Below, piece after piece: positions 43,673 through 52,733 of a stretch of 64,000 bases of DNA. Under the pieces are notes generated by a model that did not search any database, was not told the DNA's origin, and saw only the letters and a program-made list of their open reading frames with translations. The stretch lies in assembly GCA_964390005.1 (NCBI GenBank), contig CAYMGM010000008.1, positions 1 to 64,000 on the forward strand. Direction: 5' to 3'. The stretch is from CAYMGM01 sp964390005. Its GTDB lineage: Bacteria; Pseudomonadota; Alphaproteobacteria; UBA9219. Both the position numbers and the translations under genes were made by a program. Position 1 is the first letter of the stretch. Each line of letters opens with the position of its first letter.

Positions 43673-44944
43673 ATGACAACAAGAAAGGCACAAGTGGTCA
43701 TCGGCGCCGGTTATGGCGATGAAGGCAAAGGTTTGACGACGGACTTTTTAGCCGCCCAAAGCGGCGACAAGCCCGTCGTCATTCGCTTCAACGGCGGCGC
43801 ACAGGCGGGCCATACGGTTCAAACACCCCAAGGTCAGCGTCATGTCTTTGGCCATATTGGCAGCGGTAGTTTTGCCGGATGCCCCACCTATCTCAGCCGG
43901 TTTTTCGTGGCGAACCCTGTCGTTTTCTTTAAGGAATATGAAGCGCTGCGAAAGCTTGGCGTGTGCCCTTCCCTGATGATCGACCCGGCGGCACCGGTCA
44001 CAACGCCCTTTGATATGTTGATCAATCAGGTTGCCGAGACGATGCGCGGCACGGCGCGACATGGCTCTTGCGGTCTTGGCTTTGGCGAGACAATCGAACG
44101 GCAAGAAAACGCGCCCTTTGCCTTAACGGTCGCCGACTTATCCGACCCCGACCTTTTAGCCCGCAAGCTTCGCCTGATCCAAACGCAGTGGGTCCCGGCG
44201 CGTTTGGCAGCGCTTGGTCTTTCTTCTCTTCCTGATCCGTGGAGCGGTTATTTAACCGCGCCAACTCTTATTGATCGCTTCATCGAAGACGCGCGTTCTT
44301 TCTGCCAGATTCTCGCCTGCGTGCCCATGGAAGCTCTTGCCGAACGCCCCCTTCTTTTCGAAGGCGCACAGGGTTTGTTGCTAGATCCTTGTTATGGCGC
44401 GTTTCCGCACGTCACGCGCTCGGCCACCGGTCTTTGCAACGTGCTAACGCTTTGCCGCGAACTTGGCGTCGATGCTTTAGAGGCTTTTTACGTAACGCGC
44501 GCTTATCGCACGCGGCATGGCGCGGGCCCCTTGCCGCATGAAACAGCCGCACCGCCCGTTTCTCGTTTTGAGGACCGTACGAACCGCCCCAACGCGTTTC
44601 AAGGCCAGCTTCGTTTCGGTCTTTTGGATTTAGACGAAACCGCGCGGCTGATCAGATTGGATCAAGCGCAGGCTTTCCAAAGCCCTATTTCAGTCCGCCA
44701 TCATCTTGTCGTCACCTGCTTGGACCAGATTCAAAAGTCCCCTGTTCCCGTCTGGCATCGCCAATCGAAAAGGCTTTTATCGGCGGATACTCTCTTGGCA
44801 GCGCTTTTCCAAGAAACCAAAGCAAGCCACCTCTACGCGAGCTATGGCCCAACGCACGCGACCGTCTATCAGCAAAACAACGAATTTATTACGGCACCAA
44901 AACAAACATCTTTTGCTTTCGCGCAACAGTCGGAATGTTTTTAA
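43673..44944 (+). CDS. Divergent adenylosuccinate-synthetase-like enzyme
   Basis: Member of the PurA fold family. The P-loop GYGDEGKG retains the catalytic Asp (16) and Lys (19), and NGGAQAGHT retains the catalytic His (47). FEGAQGLLLD (229-238) and RHGAGPLPHE (281-290) match PurA. Yet the IMP-binding TTGRRRRxGWLD motif is FQGQLRFGLLD (309-319), the threonine-rich loop is TARHGSCGLGFGE (127-139), and the guanine-specifying KLD is CLD (349-351). PurA itself is far more conserved than this, so a different nucleotide substrate or phosphate donor is likely. Phage PurZ is a PurA relative that loses the catalytic Asp; this protein keeps it. Last gene of the cassette, no purine genes nearby. Confidence 0.8.
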   Translation: MTTRKAQVVIGAGYGDEGKGLTTDFLAAQSGDKPVVIRFNGGAQAGHTVQTPQGQRHVFGHIGSGSFAGCPTYLSRFFVANPVVFFKEYEALRKLGVCPSLMIDPAAPVTTPFDMLINQVAETMRGTARHGSCGLGFGETIERQENAPFALTVADLSDPDLLARKLRLIQTQWVPARLAALGLSSLPDPWSGYLTAPTLIDRFIEDARSFCQILACVPMEALAERPLLFEGAQGLLLDPCYGAFPHVTRSATGLCNVLTLCRELGVDALEAFYVTRAYRTRHGAGPLPHETAAPPVSRFEDRTNRPNAFQGQLRFGLLDLDETARLIRLDQAQAFQSPISVRHHLVVTCLDQIQKSPVPVWHRQSKRLLSADTLLAALFQETKASHLYASYGPTHATVYQQNNEFITAPKQTSFAFAQQSECF

Positions 44945-45066
44945 AAAAGATGGTCTAGAAACATAATATTGTGTGTTGCTCCCTTGGAATGATCGCGCTA
45001 GAGGTATAACGTCTCCTTCATAGCGCCTAATCTTTCCGCATCCTCTCTTTTTTGGAGTTACACCCT

Positions 45067-47139
45067 ATGTCCGCCCGGATGAAGCTGGCTGCTCGGCTGA
45101 TGTTGAGCTTTGGCCTTTTGAACGTATTGATCAACGGCCTGAACATTTTCACGATTTTCTCGGGACAAGAAACCAAAAGGCTTGTCGTAAGCGCCTTGGC
45201 TTCCGAAGGGAAGAATGCGGCCCTTCACGAAGTCGAGGCTCTCATGAATCATACGCGCCTTTCCCTCTGGCGCGCAATTGCTACAAAAGAAGAGAACGCG
45301 TGGGCCACGGTTTATAACGATGCGGATACAACACAAAAAGCGTTGACGGCGCTTAACAACAAGTTCGAACAAAAAGAAGACCTGCAAAAGATCAAAACCA
45401 TCCAGAACGAGTTTGCCGATTACATCCAAGATGTGCGTGAGCTTCAACAAAACGGCCCGTTTACGGAATCGGGGCAGCAAATTCTGCAAAAGGCCAGCGA
45501 ACAAGCGGTTCTTATCCGCGAAACAAGCGATGCCTTGTCCGCTTCGCTTTCTAACAATAGCGAAAAAGAAGCTAAAGCCGCAGAAGATCAAATTGAAAGC
45601 CTTAATCTTTGGTCTGTCATCATCGGCATATTCAGCCTAATCCTTGGCGTCGCCTTGTGGTGGCTGACCTCGCGCAGCATTGTGGGGCCCGTTCAGGCGA
45701 TGACCTCTGCCATGGAAAAATTGGCTAATGGCGATCTGAGCGTCGATGTTCCCGCCCTTGATCGTGGCGATGAAATCGGCGCGATGGCCCGCACGGTCGA
45801 GGTCTTCAAAGAAAACGCCCTTCAAGTCGAAGCCTTGCGCAAGGACCAGGAAGAAGCCGCCGTTCGCACAGCCAAAGACCGAAAGAAAGCTATCGAAGAT
45901 ATGGCGACGGCTTTCGAAAACAGCGTTATGGGCATTGTTAAAACGGTTTCGTCCTCATCAACCGAATTGCACGCAACGGCCCAATCCATGTCGGCGGCAG
46001 CGCAAGAATCAACCGCCCAAGCCGCAGGCGTTTCAAGCGCAGCCTCTCTGGCGACAACGAATGTGGAAACGGTCGCATCGGCTGCCGAAGAACTGAACGC
46101 CTCAATCCTTGAGATCGGACGCCAAGTTCAAGATGCCGCTAAAATCTCGACGACGGCGGCCAGCGAAACGGAACGGGCGAACGCGCTGGTTCAGGCTTTG
46201 TCGGAAGCTGCCGATAAAATCGGTGGCGTCATTCAGTTGATCAACGACATTGCCACACAAACAAACCTTCTGGCGCTTAACGCAACGATCGAAGCCGCAC
46301 GCGCAGGCGAAGCGGGCAAAGGTTTTGCCGTCGTCGCAGGCGAGGTCAAGAACCTGGCGGGGCAAACCGCCAAGGCAACCGAAGAGATCGGCCAACAAAT
46401 CGCAACAGTCCAAGAAGACACAAACCGCGCGGTGCATGCGATCAGGGGCATCGGCGAAGTCATCCAGCAAGTCTACGATATCACAAATATGATTACGCAA
46501 TCTGTCAGCCAGCAAAGCATGGCGACGCGCGAAATCACCATTAGCATCCAACAAGCCGCCGAAGGCACAGCCGAGGTTTCAAGCAATATCCAAGGCGTTA
46601 CCCAATCTGCCGAAAGTACAGGGGCGGCGGCAACGCAGGTTTTGTCTTCATCTCAGGATCTTGCCCAAAACGCGGCACGTCTGCACGACGAAGTCGAAAC
46701 TTTTATCTTGCAATTGCGCGAAGACAAAAAAGCCGAGCTTCTGCCTTGGGGCCCTCAAATGTGCCTTGGCATCGCTTCTATCGACAGCCAACACGAAAAA
46801 CTGGTTGGTATGCTCAACAAGCTCTATGACGGCTTCGAAAACGGAAAGGGCAAAGAAGTCTTAGGCCCTGTTTTAGACGAGCTTGTTGAATACACGGCAA
46901 CCCACTTCCGGTTCGAGGAAAAGATCTTTGACGAGATCGACTATCCCAAAAAACGCGACCACAAACGCGAACATGCCGCCCTGGTCGATCAGGTCTTGGC
47001 TGTCCGCGCCAAGTTCAAGCAAGGTGAATCCGTTTTGACGCAGGAAGTCATGCAGTTTTTGAAAAACTGGCTGGTCAAACACATCCTTGGAAGTGACAAA
47101 GCCTATGCCCCTTATATGAAAGAACACGGCATCAAATAA
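45067..47139 (+). CDS. Chemoreceptor with C-terminal hemerythrin domain
   Basis: Methyl-accepting chemotaxis protein: TM1 about 11-31, a ~150-residue periplasmic helical sensor, TM2 about 181-200, HAMP, and the signalling coiled-coil with DIATQTNLLALNATIEAARAG at the tip. The last ~130 residues are a bacteriohemerythrin with the di-iron ligands in IDSQHEKL, THFRFEEKIF, HKREH and HILGSD. It probably senses oxygen or related ligands in the cytoplasm. The ATG at 45067 has GGAG upstream. It stands alone, followed by a strong terminator. Confidence 0.95.
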   Translation: MSARMKLAARLMLSFGLLNVLINGLNIFTIFSGQETKRLVVSALASEGKNAALHEVEALMNHTRLSLWRAIATKEENAWATVYNDADTTQKALTALNNKFEQKEDLQKIKTIQNEFADYIQDVRELQQNGPFTESGQQILQKASEQAVLIRETSDALSASLSNNSEKEAKAAEDQIESLNLWSVIIGIFSLILGVALWWLTSRSIVGPVQAMTSAMEKLANGDLSVDVPALDRGDEIGAMARTVEVFKENALQVEALRKDQEEAAVRTAKDRKKAIEDMATAFENSVMGIVKTVSSSSTELHATAQSMSAAAQESTAQAAGVSSAASLATTNVETVASAAEELNASILEIGRQVQDAAKISTTAASETERANALVQALSEAADKIGGVIQLINDIATQTNLLALNATIEAARAGEAGKGFAVVAGEVKNLAGQTAKATEEIGQQIATVQEDTNRAVHAIRGIGEVIQQVYDITNMITQSVSQQSMATREITISIQQAAEGTAEVSSNIQGVTQSAESTGAAATQVLSSSQDLAQNAARLHDEVETFILQLREDKKAELLPWGPQMCLGIASIDSQHEKLVGMLNKLYDGFENGKGKEVLGPVLDELVEYTATHFRFEEKIFDEIDYPKKRDHKREHAALVDQVLAVRAKFKQGESVLTQEVMQFLKNWLVKHILGSDKAYAPYMKEHGIK

Positions 47140-47164
47140 ACAGAGGTTCCGTTTATCTTTGATC

Positions 47165-47198
47165 AGGAGAGAAACCTTCGCGGTTTCTCTCCTTTTTT
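47165..47198 (+). terminator. Terminator after the hemerythrin chemoreceptor
   Basis: A 12-bp perfect stem, AGGAGAGAAACC (47165-47176) and GGTTTCTCTCCT (47182-47193), with a five-base loop followed by T residues. Confidence 0.93.
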
Positions 47199-47264
47199 AT
47201 TGCGCGCGACATCCTTGATTCGCTCCCGGCCAAAGGCTAGCATGGCAGGCAAGGAGAATAAGGC

Positions 47265-49577
47265 ATGCTATCCCCGCACCTTGAACAAACACTTCACCGC
47301 GCGCTTGCCATCGCCAGCGAATACCGGCATGAGTTTGCGACGCTTGAGCATCTTTTACTGGCGCTTTCCGAAGATCAGGACGCCATCGCCGTTATGCGCG
47401 CCTGTGGCATACGGATCGATCGCCTGCGTCAGGATATCGAGCTGTATCTCAGCGAAGAGATGACCGCCCTTGTCACGGATAAAAACGACGATCCCCAACC
47501 CACCGCCGGTTTCCAGCGCGTTTTGCAACGCGCGATCATCCAGGTCCAATCGGCAGGACGCGAAAATGTAACGGGGGCCAATCTGCTCGTCGCTTTTTTC
47601 TCCGAGCATGAAAGCCACGCCGTTTATTTTCTTCAGCGCCAAAACATGTCGCGCCTCGATGCCGTCAGCTATATCTCGCATGGGATCAGCAAAACAGGCG
47701 ACGGCGCAGCGGCGCGCGAAGCGTCGGCAGCATCAGGCATGGACGAAGCGCCCCCCGCCCCGGAAGGGCCTGCCGCTCTGGCCGCTTTTTGCGTCGATCT
47801 CAACCAAAAAGCCCGCGAAGGCAAGATCGATCCGTTGATCGGACGACAAGCCGAGATTGAGCGCACGATCCAAGTCTTGTGCCGCCGCCAGAAAAACAAC
47901 CCCCTTTACGTCGGCGACCCCGGCGTCGGCAAAACAGCGCTGGCCGAAGGGCTTGCCCTGCGCATCACGCGCGGCGATGTTCCGGATATTTTAAAAGATT
48001 CCCAGATCTTTTTGTTGGATATGGGTCTTTTGCTGGCAGGTACACGTTATCGCGGCGATTTTGAAGAACGCCTGAAAAACGTTTTGGCCGAAATCAAGAA
48101 AATGCCCGGCTCTATTCTGTTCATCGACGAGATTCACACCTGCATTGGCGCGGGCGCGACGTCCGGCGGATCGATGGATGCGTCTAACCTTCTTAAGCCT
48201 GCGCTTTCTGACGGCTCTCTGCGTTGCATCGGCTCGACAACCTATAAAGAATACCGGAACTATTTTGAAAAGGACCGCGCGCTGATCCGCCGGTTTCAAA
48301 AAATCGACGTGACCGAGCCCACACGCGACGAGGCCGTTCAGATTCTGATGGGCCTAAAAGAGACCTACGAAAAGCACCATAACATTCGCTTTGAACCCTC
48401 GGCCATTGCGGTGGCTGTGGACTTGTCGATGCGCTATCTCAACGACCGCAAATTGCCGGATAAAGCCATCGACGTGATTGACGAAGCAGGCGCAGCGCAA
48501 AAATTGCTGCCGCCGGGCGCGCGCGCACTGGTCATCGGCCCCGCTGATATCGAAGCGATCATCGCCAAGATCGCCCACATTCCGCCCAAGGCCGTCAGCA
48601 GCGACGACCGCGATATGCTTCTCCACTTAGACCGCGATTTGAAAACGATGGTCTTTGGCCAAGATCAGGCTTTGGCGGCCCTTTGTTCGTCGATCAAACT
48701 GGCGCGCGCGGGCTTGCGTGAGCCTGAGAAACCAATTGGCTCGTATCTTTTCTCGGGCCCCACGGGCGTCGGCAAAACCGAAGTCGCCCGGCAGTTGGCC
48801 AAAAGCATGGGGATCGAGCTGAAACGCTTCGACATGTCCGAATACATGGAAAAGCACAGCATCGCGCGCTTGATCGGCGCGCCGCCGGGCTATGTCGGCT
48901 TTGAGCAAGGCGGCCTTTTAACGGATGCCGTCGATCAAACGCCCCACATCGTTCTTTTGCTGGATGAAATTGAAAAGGCGCACCCGGATCTGTTTAACGT
49001 CTTGCTTCAAGTCATGGATCACGGAAAATTGACGGACCACAATGGCAAAACCGTCGATTTTCGCCATGTCATCTTGATTATGACAACCAACGCAGGCGCC
49101 GCCGATATGGCCCGCCCCGCCATGGGGTTTGGCCGCACGGTGCGCGAAGGCGAAGATACAGATGCGATCAACCGCTTGTTCCCGCCCGAGTTCAGGGGCC
49201 GTCTGGATTCCATTATTACCTTCCAGCCTTTAACGCTCCCGGTCATGCGCCGCGTCGTGGACAAGTTTATCTTGCAGTTGGAAAGCCAATTGGCGGACCG
49301 CGCCACCACGCTAAGCTTGACCGAAGCCGCCCGCGCTTATCTGGCCGAAAAAGGCTATGACCCGCTTTTCGGCGCGCGCCCGTTGGCAAAGTTTATTCAA
49401 GAAAACATCAAGAAACCGCTTTCTGAAGAGCTTCTGTTCGGTCGCCTGCAAAAAGGCGGACGCGCCAACATCGATGTTGCCGCCGATAAACTGGTTTTCG
49501 CTTATACCGCGCTTGCCGACGTCCAAACGACAGCACAGGCCGAGGCTTCAGCCCCCCAGCCGCTTGAAAACGTCTAA
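47265..49577 (+). CDS. clpA: ATP-dependent Clp protease ATP-binding subunit ClpA
   Basis: Hsp100 unfoldase delivering substrates to ClpP. N-domain at 1-140; AAA1 with GDPGVGKTALAEG and ILFIDEIH; AAA2 with GPTGVGKTEVAR and VLLLDEIEK; the ClpP-docking tripeptide region reads AMGFGR. There is no middle coiled-coil domain, which separates it from ClpB and ClpC. The 770-residue length matches ClpA. GGAGAATAAGGC precedes the ATG. The adaptor gene clpS, often just upstream, is not here. It converges on gmd with 12 bases between. Confidence 0.95.
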   Translation: MLSPHLEQTLHRALAIASEYRHEFATLEHLLLALSEDQDAIAVMRACGIRIDRLRQDIELYLSEEMTALVTDKNDDPQPTAGFQRVLQRAIIQVQSAGRENVTGANLLVAFFSEHESHAVYFLQRQNMSRLDAVSYISHGISKTGDGAAAREASAASGMDEAPPAPEGPAALAAFCVDLNQKAREGKIDPLIGRQAEIERTIQVLCRRQKNNPLYVGDPGVGKTALAEGLALRITRGDVPDILKDSQIFLLDMGLLLAGTRYRGDFEERLKNVLAEIKKMPGSILFIDEIHTCIGAGATSGGSMDASNLLKPALSDGSLRCIGSTTYKEYRNYFEKDRALIRRFQKIDVTEPTRDEAVQILMGLKETYEKHHNIRFEPSAIAVAVDLSMRYLNDRKLPDKAIDVIDEAGAAQKLLPPGARALVIGPADIEAIIAKIAHIPPKAVSSDDRDMLLHLDRDLKTMVFGQDQALAALCSSIKLARAGLREPEKPIGSYLFSGPTGVGKTEVARQLAKSMGIELKRFDMSEYMEKHSIARLIGAPPGYVGFEQGGLLTDAVDQTPHIVLLLDEIEKAHPDLFNVLLQVMDHGKLTDHNGKTVDFRHVILIMTTNAGAADMARPAMGFGRTVREGEDTDAINRLFPPEFRGRLDSIITFQPLTLPVMRRVVDKFILQLESQLADRATTLSLTEAARAYLAEKGYDPLFGARPLAKFIQENIKKPLSEELLFGRLQKGGRANIDVAADKLVFAYTALADVQTTAQAEASAPQPLENV

Positions 49578-49589
49578 CGGGAAAAGGGC

Positions 49590-50630
49590 CTAGCGCGACG
49601 GCGCGTCGCCCACCAGACGGGCGCGGTCAAACGCGACCATTTCAGCGATCATATCTTCCAAGGAAATCGCGGGCTTCCACCCCAAAGCTGCTTGGATTTT
49701 CGACGCATCGCCTTGCAGAATATCGACTTCTGCCGGACGATAATATTGCGGATCGATCCGCACCCAAACCTTGCCCGTGGCGGGATCGCGCGCGACTTCG
49801 TCTAAGCCCTGCCCTTCCCAAACCAGCGTCACGCCCATCGCCGCCGCCGCCATTTCGACAAAGGTGCGGATCGAGATACTACGCCCCGTCGCCAAAACAT
49901 AATCGTCGGGTTTTTCTTGCTGCATCATCAGCCACATGCCGCGGACAAAATCAGCCGCATGGCCCCAATCGCGGACGGCATCCAGATTTCCAAGGGTCAA
50001 ACATTCTTGCCGCCCGGCCTCGACAGCGACCAGGCCCGAGGTAATCTTGCGCGAAGCAAACTCGGTCCCACGCAACGGCGATTCATGATTGAACGCGATG
50101 CCCGAGACTGCATAAATCCCATAAGCTTCGCGGTAATGGACCGCGGTCCAATGCCCATAAAGCTTGGCAATACCATAGGGGCTGCGCGGATAAAACGGCG
50201 TCGTCTCGGTTTGGGGGACGGTTTGAACTTTGCCAAACATTTCCGAGGTCGAGGCCTGATAAAAACGGGTTCCCGGCAGCATGGTTTGCACGACTTCCAG
50301 CAAACGGGCCACGGAAAGGCCATCAAGCTCGCCCGTATAAATGGGCTGCGCGAAAGAAGCCGCGACAAAGCTTTGCGCGGCAAGGTTATAGACTTCATCG
50401 GGCCGCAGCTCGGCCATCACGCGCTGGACGCTGACTTGATCGGTCAGCTCCATACAAACAAGGCCAATTTTGTCTTTGATGCCTAAATGTTCCAAGCGCC
50501 AGAAGTTCGAAGAACTGACGCGCCGATAGGTTCCATAAACGCGGTAACCTTTTTGGATCAAAAGCGCGGCCAGATAAGCGCCATCTTGGCCTGTAATTCC
50601 TGTAATTAAGGCCTTTTTCTGCGTTTCCAT
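49590..50630 (-). CDS. gmd: GDP-mannose 4,6-dehydratase
   Basis: Converts GDP-mannose to GDP-4-keto-6-deoxymannose, precursor of GDP-fucose, perosamine or rhamnose. Extended SDR with GITGQDGAYLA, the YRRVSSSNFWRL segment, STSEMFGKVQ, and catalytic YGIAKLYGHW. The ATG at 50630 follows GGAGGAACGCGC and gives 346 residues. No GDP-fucose synthase or other GDP-sugar enzyme is adjacent, so the final sugar is unknown. Confidence 0.95.
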   Translation of the reverse strand: METQKKALITGITGQDGAYLAALLIQKGYRVYGTYRRVSSSNFWRLEHLGIKDKIGLVCMELTDQVSVQRVMAELRPDEVYNLAAQSFVAASFAQPIYTGELDGLSVARLLEVVQTMLPGTRFYQASTSEMFGKVQTVPQTETTPFYPRSPYGIAKLYGHWTAVHYREAYGIYAVSGIAFNHESPLRGTEFASRKITSGLVAVEAGRQECLTLGNLDAVRDWGHAADFVRGMWLMMQQEKPDDYVLATGRSISIRTFVEMAAAAMGVTLVWEGQGLDEVARDPATGKVWVRIDPQYYRPAEVDILQGDASKIQAALGWKPAISLEDMIAEMVAFDRARLVGDAPSR

Positions 50631-50717
50631 GCGCGTTCCTCCCGCTTGCTCTTCCTTTTGACAATCCAAGAAAAGCACAAAGGGGATGAACAAAGCGTTT
50701 ATGGCCGCAACAAACGC

Positions 50718-50863
50718 TATAGTCGTTTCAAATAAGAATGCGACGGCAGGCGAAAAAGGGCTTTGCCGAGCACCGCAGCGTAAGCGGACTTACGTCCGTG
50801 CGCAGCGGAGCGCAGGCAAAGGCCTTTTGCAGTCCCGTCCCATTCTTATTGGGAATGACTATA
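50718..50863. mobile_element. MITE-like 146-bp inverted-repeat element
   Basis: The interval begins TATAGTC and ends GACTATA. The outer ~50 bases on each side are imperfect inverted repeats of each other, sharing AATAAGAATG, GACGG and TTTGCC blocks. The centre contains further short palindromes. It has no ORF, sits between gmd and the next leftward gene, and ends five bases before that gene's stop. The TA at both tips suggests an IS630/Tc1-type target. No matching transposase is in the window. Confidence 0.6.
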
Positions 50864-50867
50864 ACTT

Positions 50868-51674
50868 TTAGCCTGCCGGCCCACCGCGGAGATTTGAGCC
50901 TAATTTTTTGCCTTCAGGCGGAATGATCCAAGCCCCACGCGCAGGCGGCGTGGCACCCGAAACGCGCGCGGCAAAATCCGTGACCCCGACATTCAAAAGC
51001 CACCCAAACAGCTTCGCCATCGCTGTTTCTAATCTTGAATCGCCGCGTACCAAAGGCACTGACGCGGCGTGACGATAAACGCCCATCATCATACCGATAC
51101 CGGCTTTATACCATTTATCGAACATGCCTTTGATCTCGCCGACTTTCCTTGCCGGAAGCGTTTCCTTTGTCTCGCGTATATTGATCGGCGTTTTCAAGGA
51201 ATCGCCGGGTGTAACCTGCGCCGAATAGGCGCGCACCGCGCCATTGGCCCGTGACATCACAAAAATCTTCGCGGTGCGATAATCCTTGTCATATTGAACC
51301 ATGACATCCGACGACGGCGTACGGACATAGCTTTCCGTTTTGCCAACATCCATCATCGCGATATCTGAATCGATTTCAGGAATGCCACCCGTTTCGCCGA
51401 GTGGTGCCCAAGTCCAGAACTTGAAAGGTTTGCCCTTCACGTCGCCTGTATAATTGTAACCACCGGGATAGACGTTTGTTTGCCTGATCTTATATTCGCC
51501 TAGAAAAGCCTTCGCCACCGCAAGAGGCGCTTTTCCAGCCTCTTTAGCGATATCCAGATAGGTTTGCGCTTCAGGAATCTCAGCCGCCGCGACGGGTCGT
51601 TGAAGCACAGCACACAAAGACAAGGCACAGGTCCCATAGACCAACATCCCTCGCAAGCCATCAACAATTTTCAT
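50868..51674 (-). CDS. Secreted protein of unknown function (268 aa)
   Basis: I do not recognise it. A typical signal peptide (hydrophobic residues 8-24, cleavage about AAA-EIP) directs it to the periplasm. The mature part begins with a helical segment, then a beta-rich stretch with many aromatic residues (YPGGYNYTGDVKGKPFKFWTWAPLG) and ends with a Pro/Gly-rich tail. The ATG at 51674 has GAGG seven bases upstream. The 155 bases between it and nadC show no terminator, only a T-rich tract. Confidence 0.7.
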   Translation of the reverse strand: MKIVDGLRGMLVYGTCALSLCAVLQRPVAAAEIPEAQTYLDIAKEAGKAPLAVAKAFLGEYKIRQTNVYPGGYNYTGDVKGKPFKFWTWAPLGETGGIPEIDSDIAMMDVGKTESYVRTPSSDVMVQYDKDYRTAKIFVMSRANGAVRAYSAQVTPGDSLKTPINIRETKETLPARKVGEIKGMFDKWYKAGIGMMMGVYRHAASVPLVRGDSRLETAMAKLFGWLLNVGVTDFAARVSGATPPARGAWIIPPEGKKLGSNLRGGPAG

Positions 51675-51829
51675 CAAAAGGCCTCAATATGAAAAAAGAA
51701 AACGCGGGCATCCTAGCATAAAAAAGACGAATAAAGATAAGGAACTATACTTTCTTTATATCTTGATCCCCTTGCTAGAAAATGGGTCTAATTCTCTTTA
51801 TTTTTTTATCGTCCCAACCCAGAGCTTTC

Positions 51830-52717
51830 TTACTCATTCCGATCGTCGAAACCAATATCTAAAATAGCGACGCTGTGCGTTAACCATCCGACAGAAATAA
51901 TATCAACGCCTGTGGCTGCTATCGCCGCTATCGTATCGGGGCCAACCCTGCCGGAAGCCTCGGTCAAAAAGCGCCCGCCAACCCGGCGTACCGCTTCGGT
52001 TAACTGCGCAGGCGTCATATTATCCAACAAAATCGCGTCAATCGGTAAGTCAAGGGCCTGATCCAATTGTTCAAGCGTATCGACCTCAAGCTCGATCTTC
52101 ATCATATGCCCCGCCGCGCGACGCGCGGCTTGAACCGCGGGAATAACGCCGCCAGCCAAAGCCACATGATTATCCTTAATCAAAATCGCATCATCCAGCC
52201 CCATGCGATGCGGCAAGCCGCCGCCGACGCGCACGGCGTATTTTTCCAAATGCCGAAGCCCCGGCGTTGTCTTCCGCGTCGCCGCAATCCGCGTTGGATA
52301 GGGCTTAATGGCATCGCAAAGCTGCTTTGTCGCCGTCGCAATACCGGACAAGCGGCATAAGAAATTAAGCGCCGTCCGTTCAGCCGCCAACAACGCGCGC
52401 GCGCGCCCTTCGACGCGAGCCAAAAGAGATCCCGGCACCACCGCATCACCATCGGCCAGCACCGCCGTAAAACGCACGTCAGGATCCATCGTTTGAAAGA
52501 CAAGCCGCGCCACATCCAGCCCAGCCAAAACGCCCGGCGCGCGCGCAACCAACGATCCGCACCATGTCCGGTCGGCGGCCACAACCGCCGCGCTCGTGAC
52601 ATCGCCGCCGCGCCCCAGATCTTCGGCCAAGGCCGCAGCCACAAGCGGCGCAAGCATGATATCCGGTAAAGGATCAAGGCAAGCCGCGGTCGAAAGAGGG
52701 GCCGTTTGTCGTGACAT
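51830..52717 (-). CDS. nadC: Nicotinate-nucleotide pyrophosphorylase
   Basis: Quinolinate phosphoribosyltransferase, third enzyme of de novo NAD synthesis. AEDLGRGGDVTSAAV at the N-terminus, ERTALNFLCRLSGIAT, RKTTPGLRHLEKYAV, and GGGLPHRMGLDDAILIKDNH are all diagnostic, with the C-terminal EASGRVGPDTIAAIAATGVDIIS forming the PRPP site. Length 295 is normal. It follows nadB by 16 bases as the last gene of nadA-nadB-nadC. Confidence 0.97.
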   Translation of the reverse strand: MSRQTAPLSTAACLDPLPDIMLAPLVAAALAEDLGRGGDVTSAAVVAADRTWCGSLVARAPGVLAGLDVARLVFQTMDPDVRFTAVLADGDAVVPGSLLARVEGRARALLAAERTALNFLCRLSGIATATKQLCDAIKPYPTRIAATRKTTPGLRHLEKYAVRVGGGLPHRMGLDDAILIKDNHVALAGGVIPAVQAARRAAGHMMKIELEVDTLEQLDQALDLPIDAILLDNMTPAQLTEAVRRVGGRFLTEASGRVGPDTIAAIAATGVDIISVGWLTHSVAILDIGFDDRNE

Positions 52718-52733
52718 CGTTTTTTTCCTTTAT

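Noticed and set aside
43673..44944. Phage-type PurZ (2-aminoadenine pathway) as identity of the PurA-like gene
   Set aside because: PurZ, as I recall, lacks the catalytic Asp, which is kept here (GDEGKG), and no DatZ, MazZ or DNA polymerase gene accompanies it.
50718..50863. CRISPR or tRNA-like element
   Set aside because: It is a single inverted-repeat structure with no spaced direct repeats and no cloverleaf; no tRNA was identified anywhere in the window.
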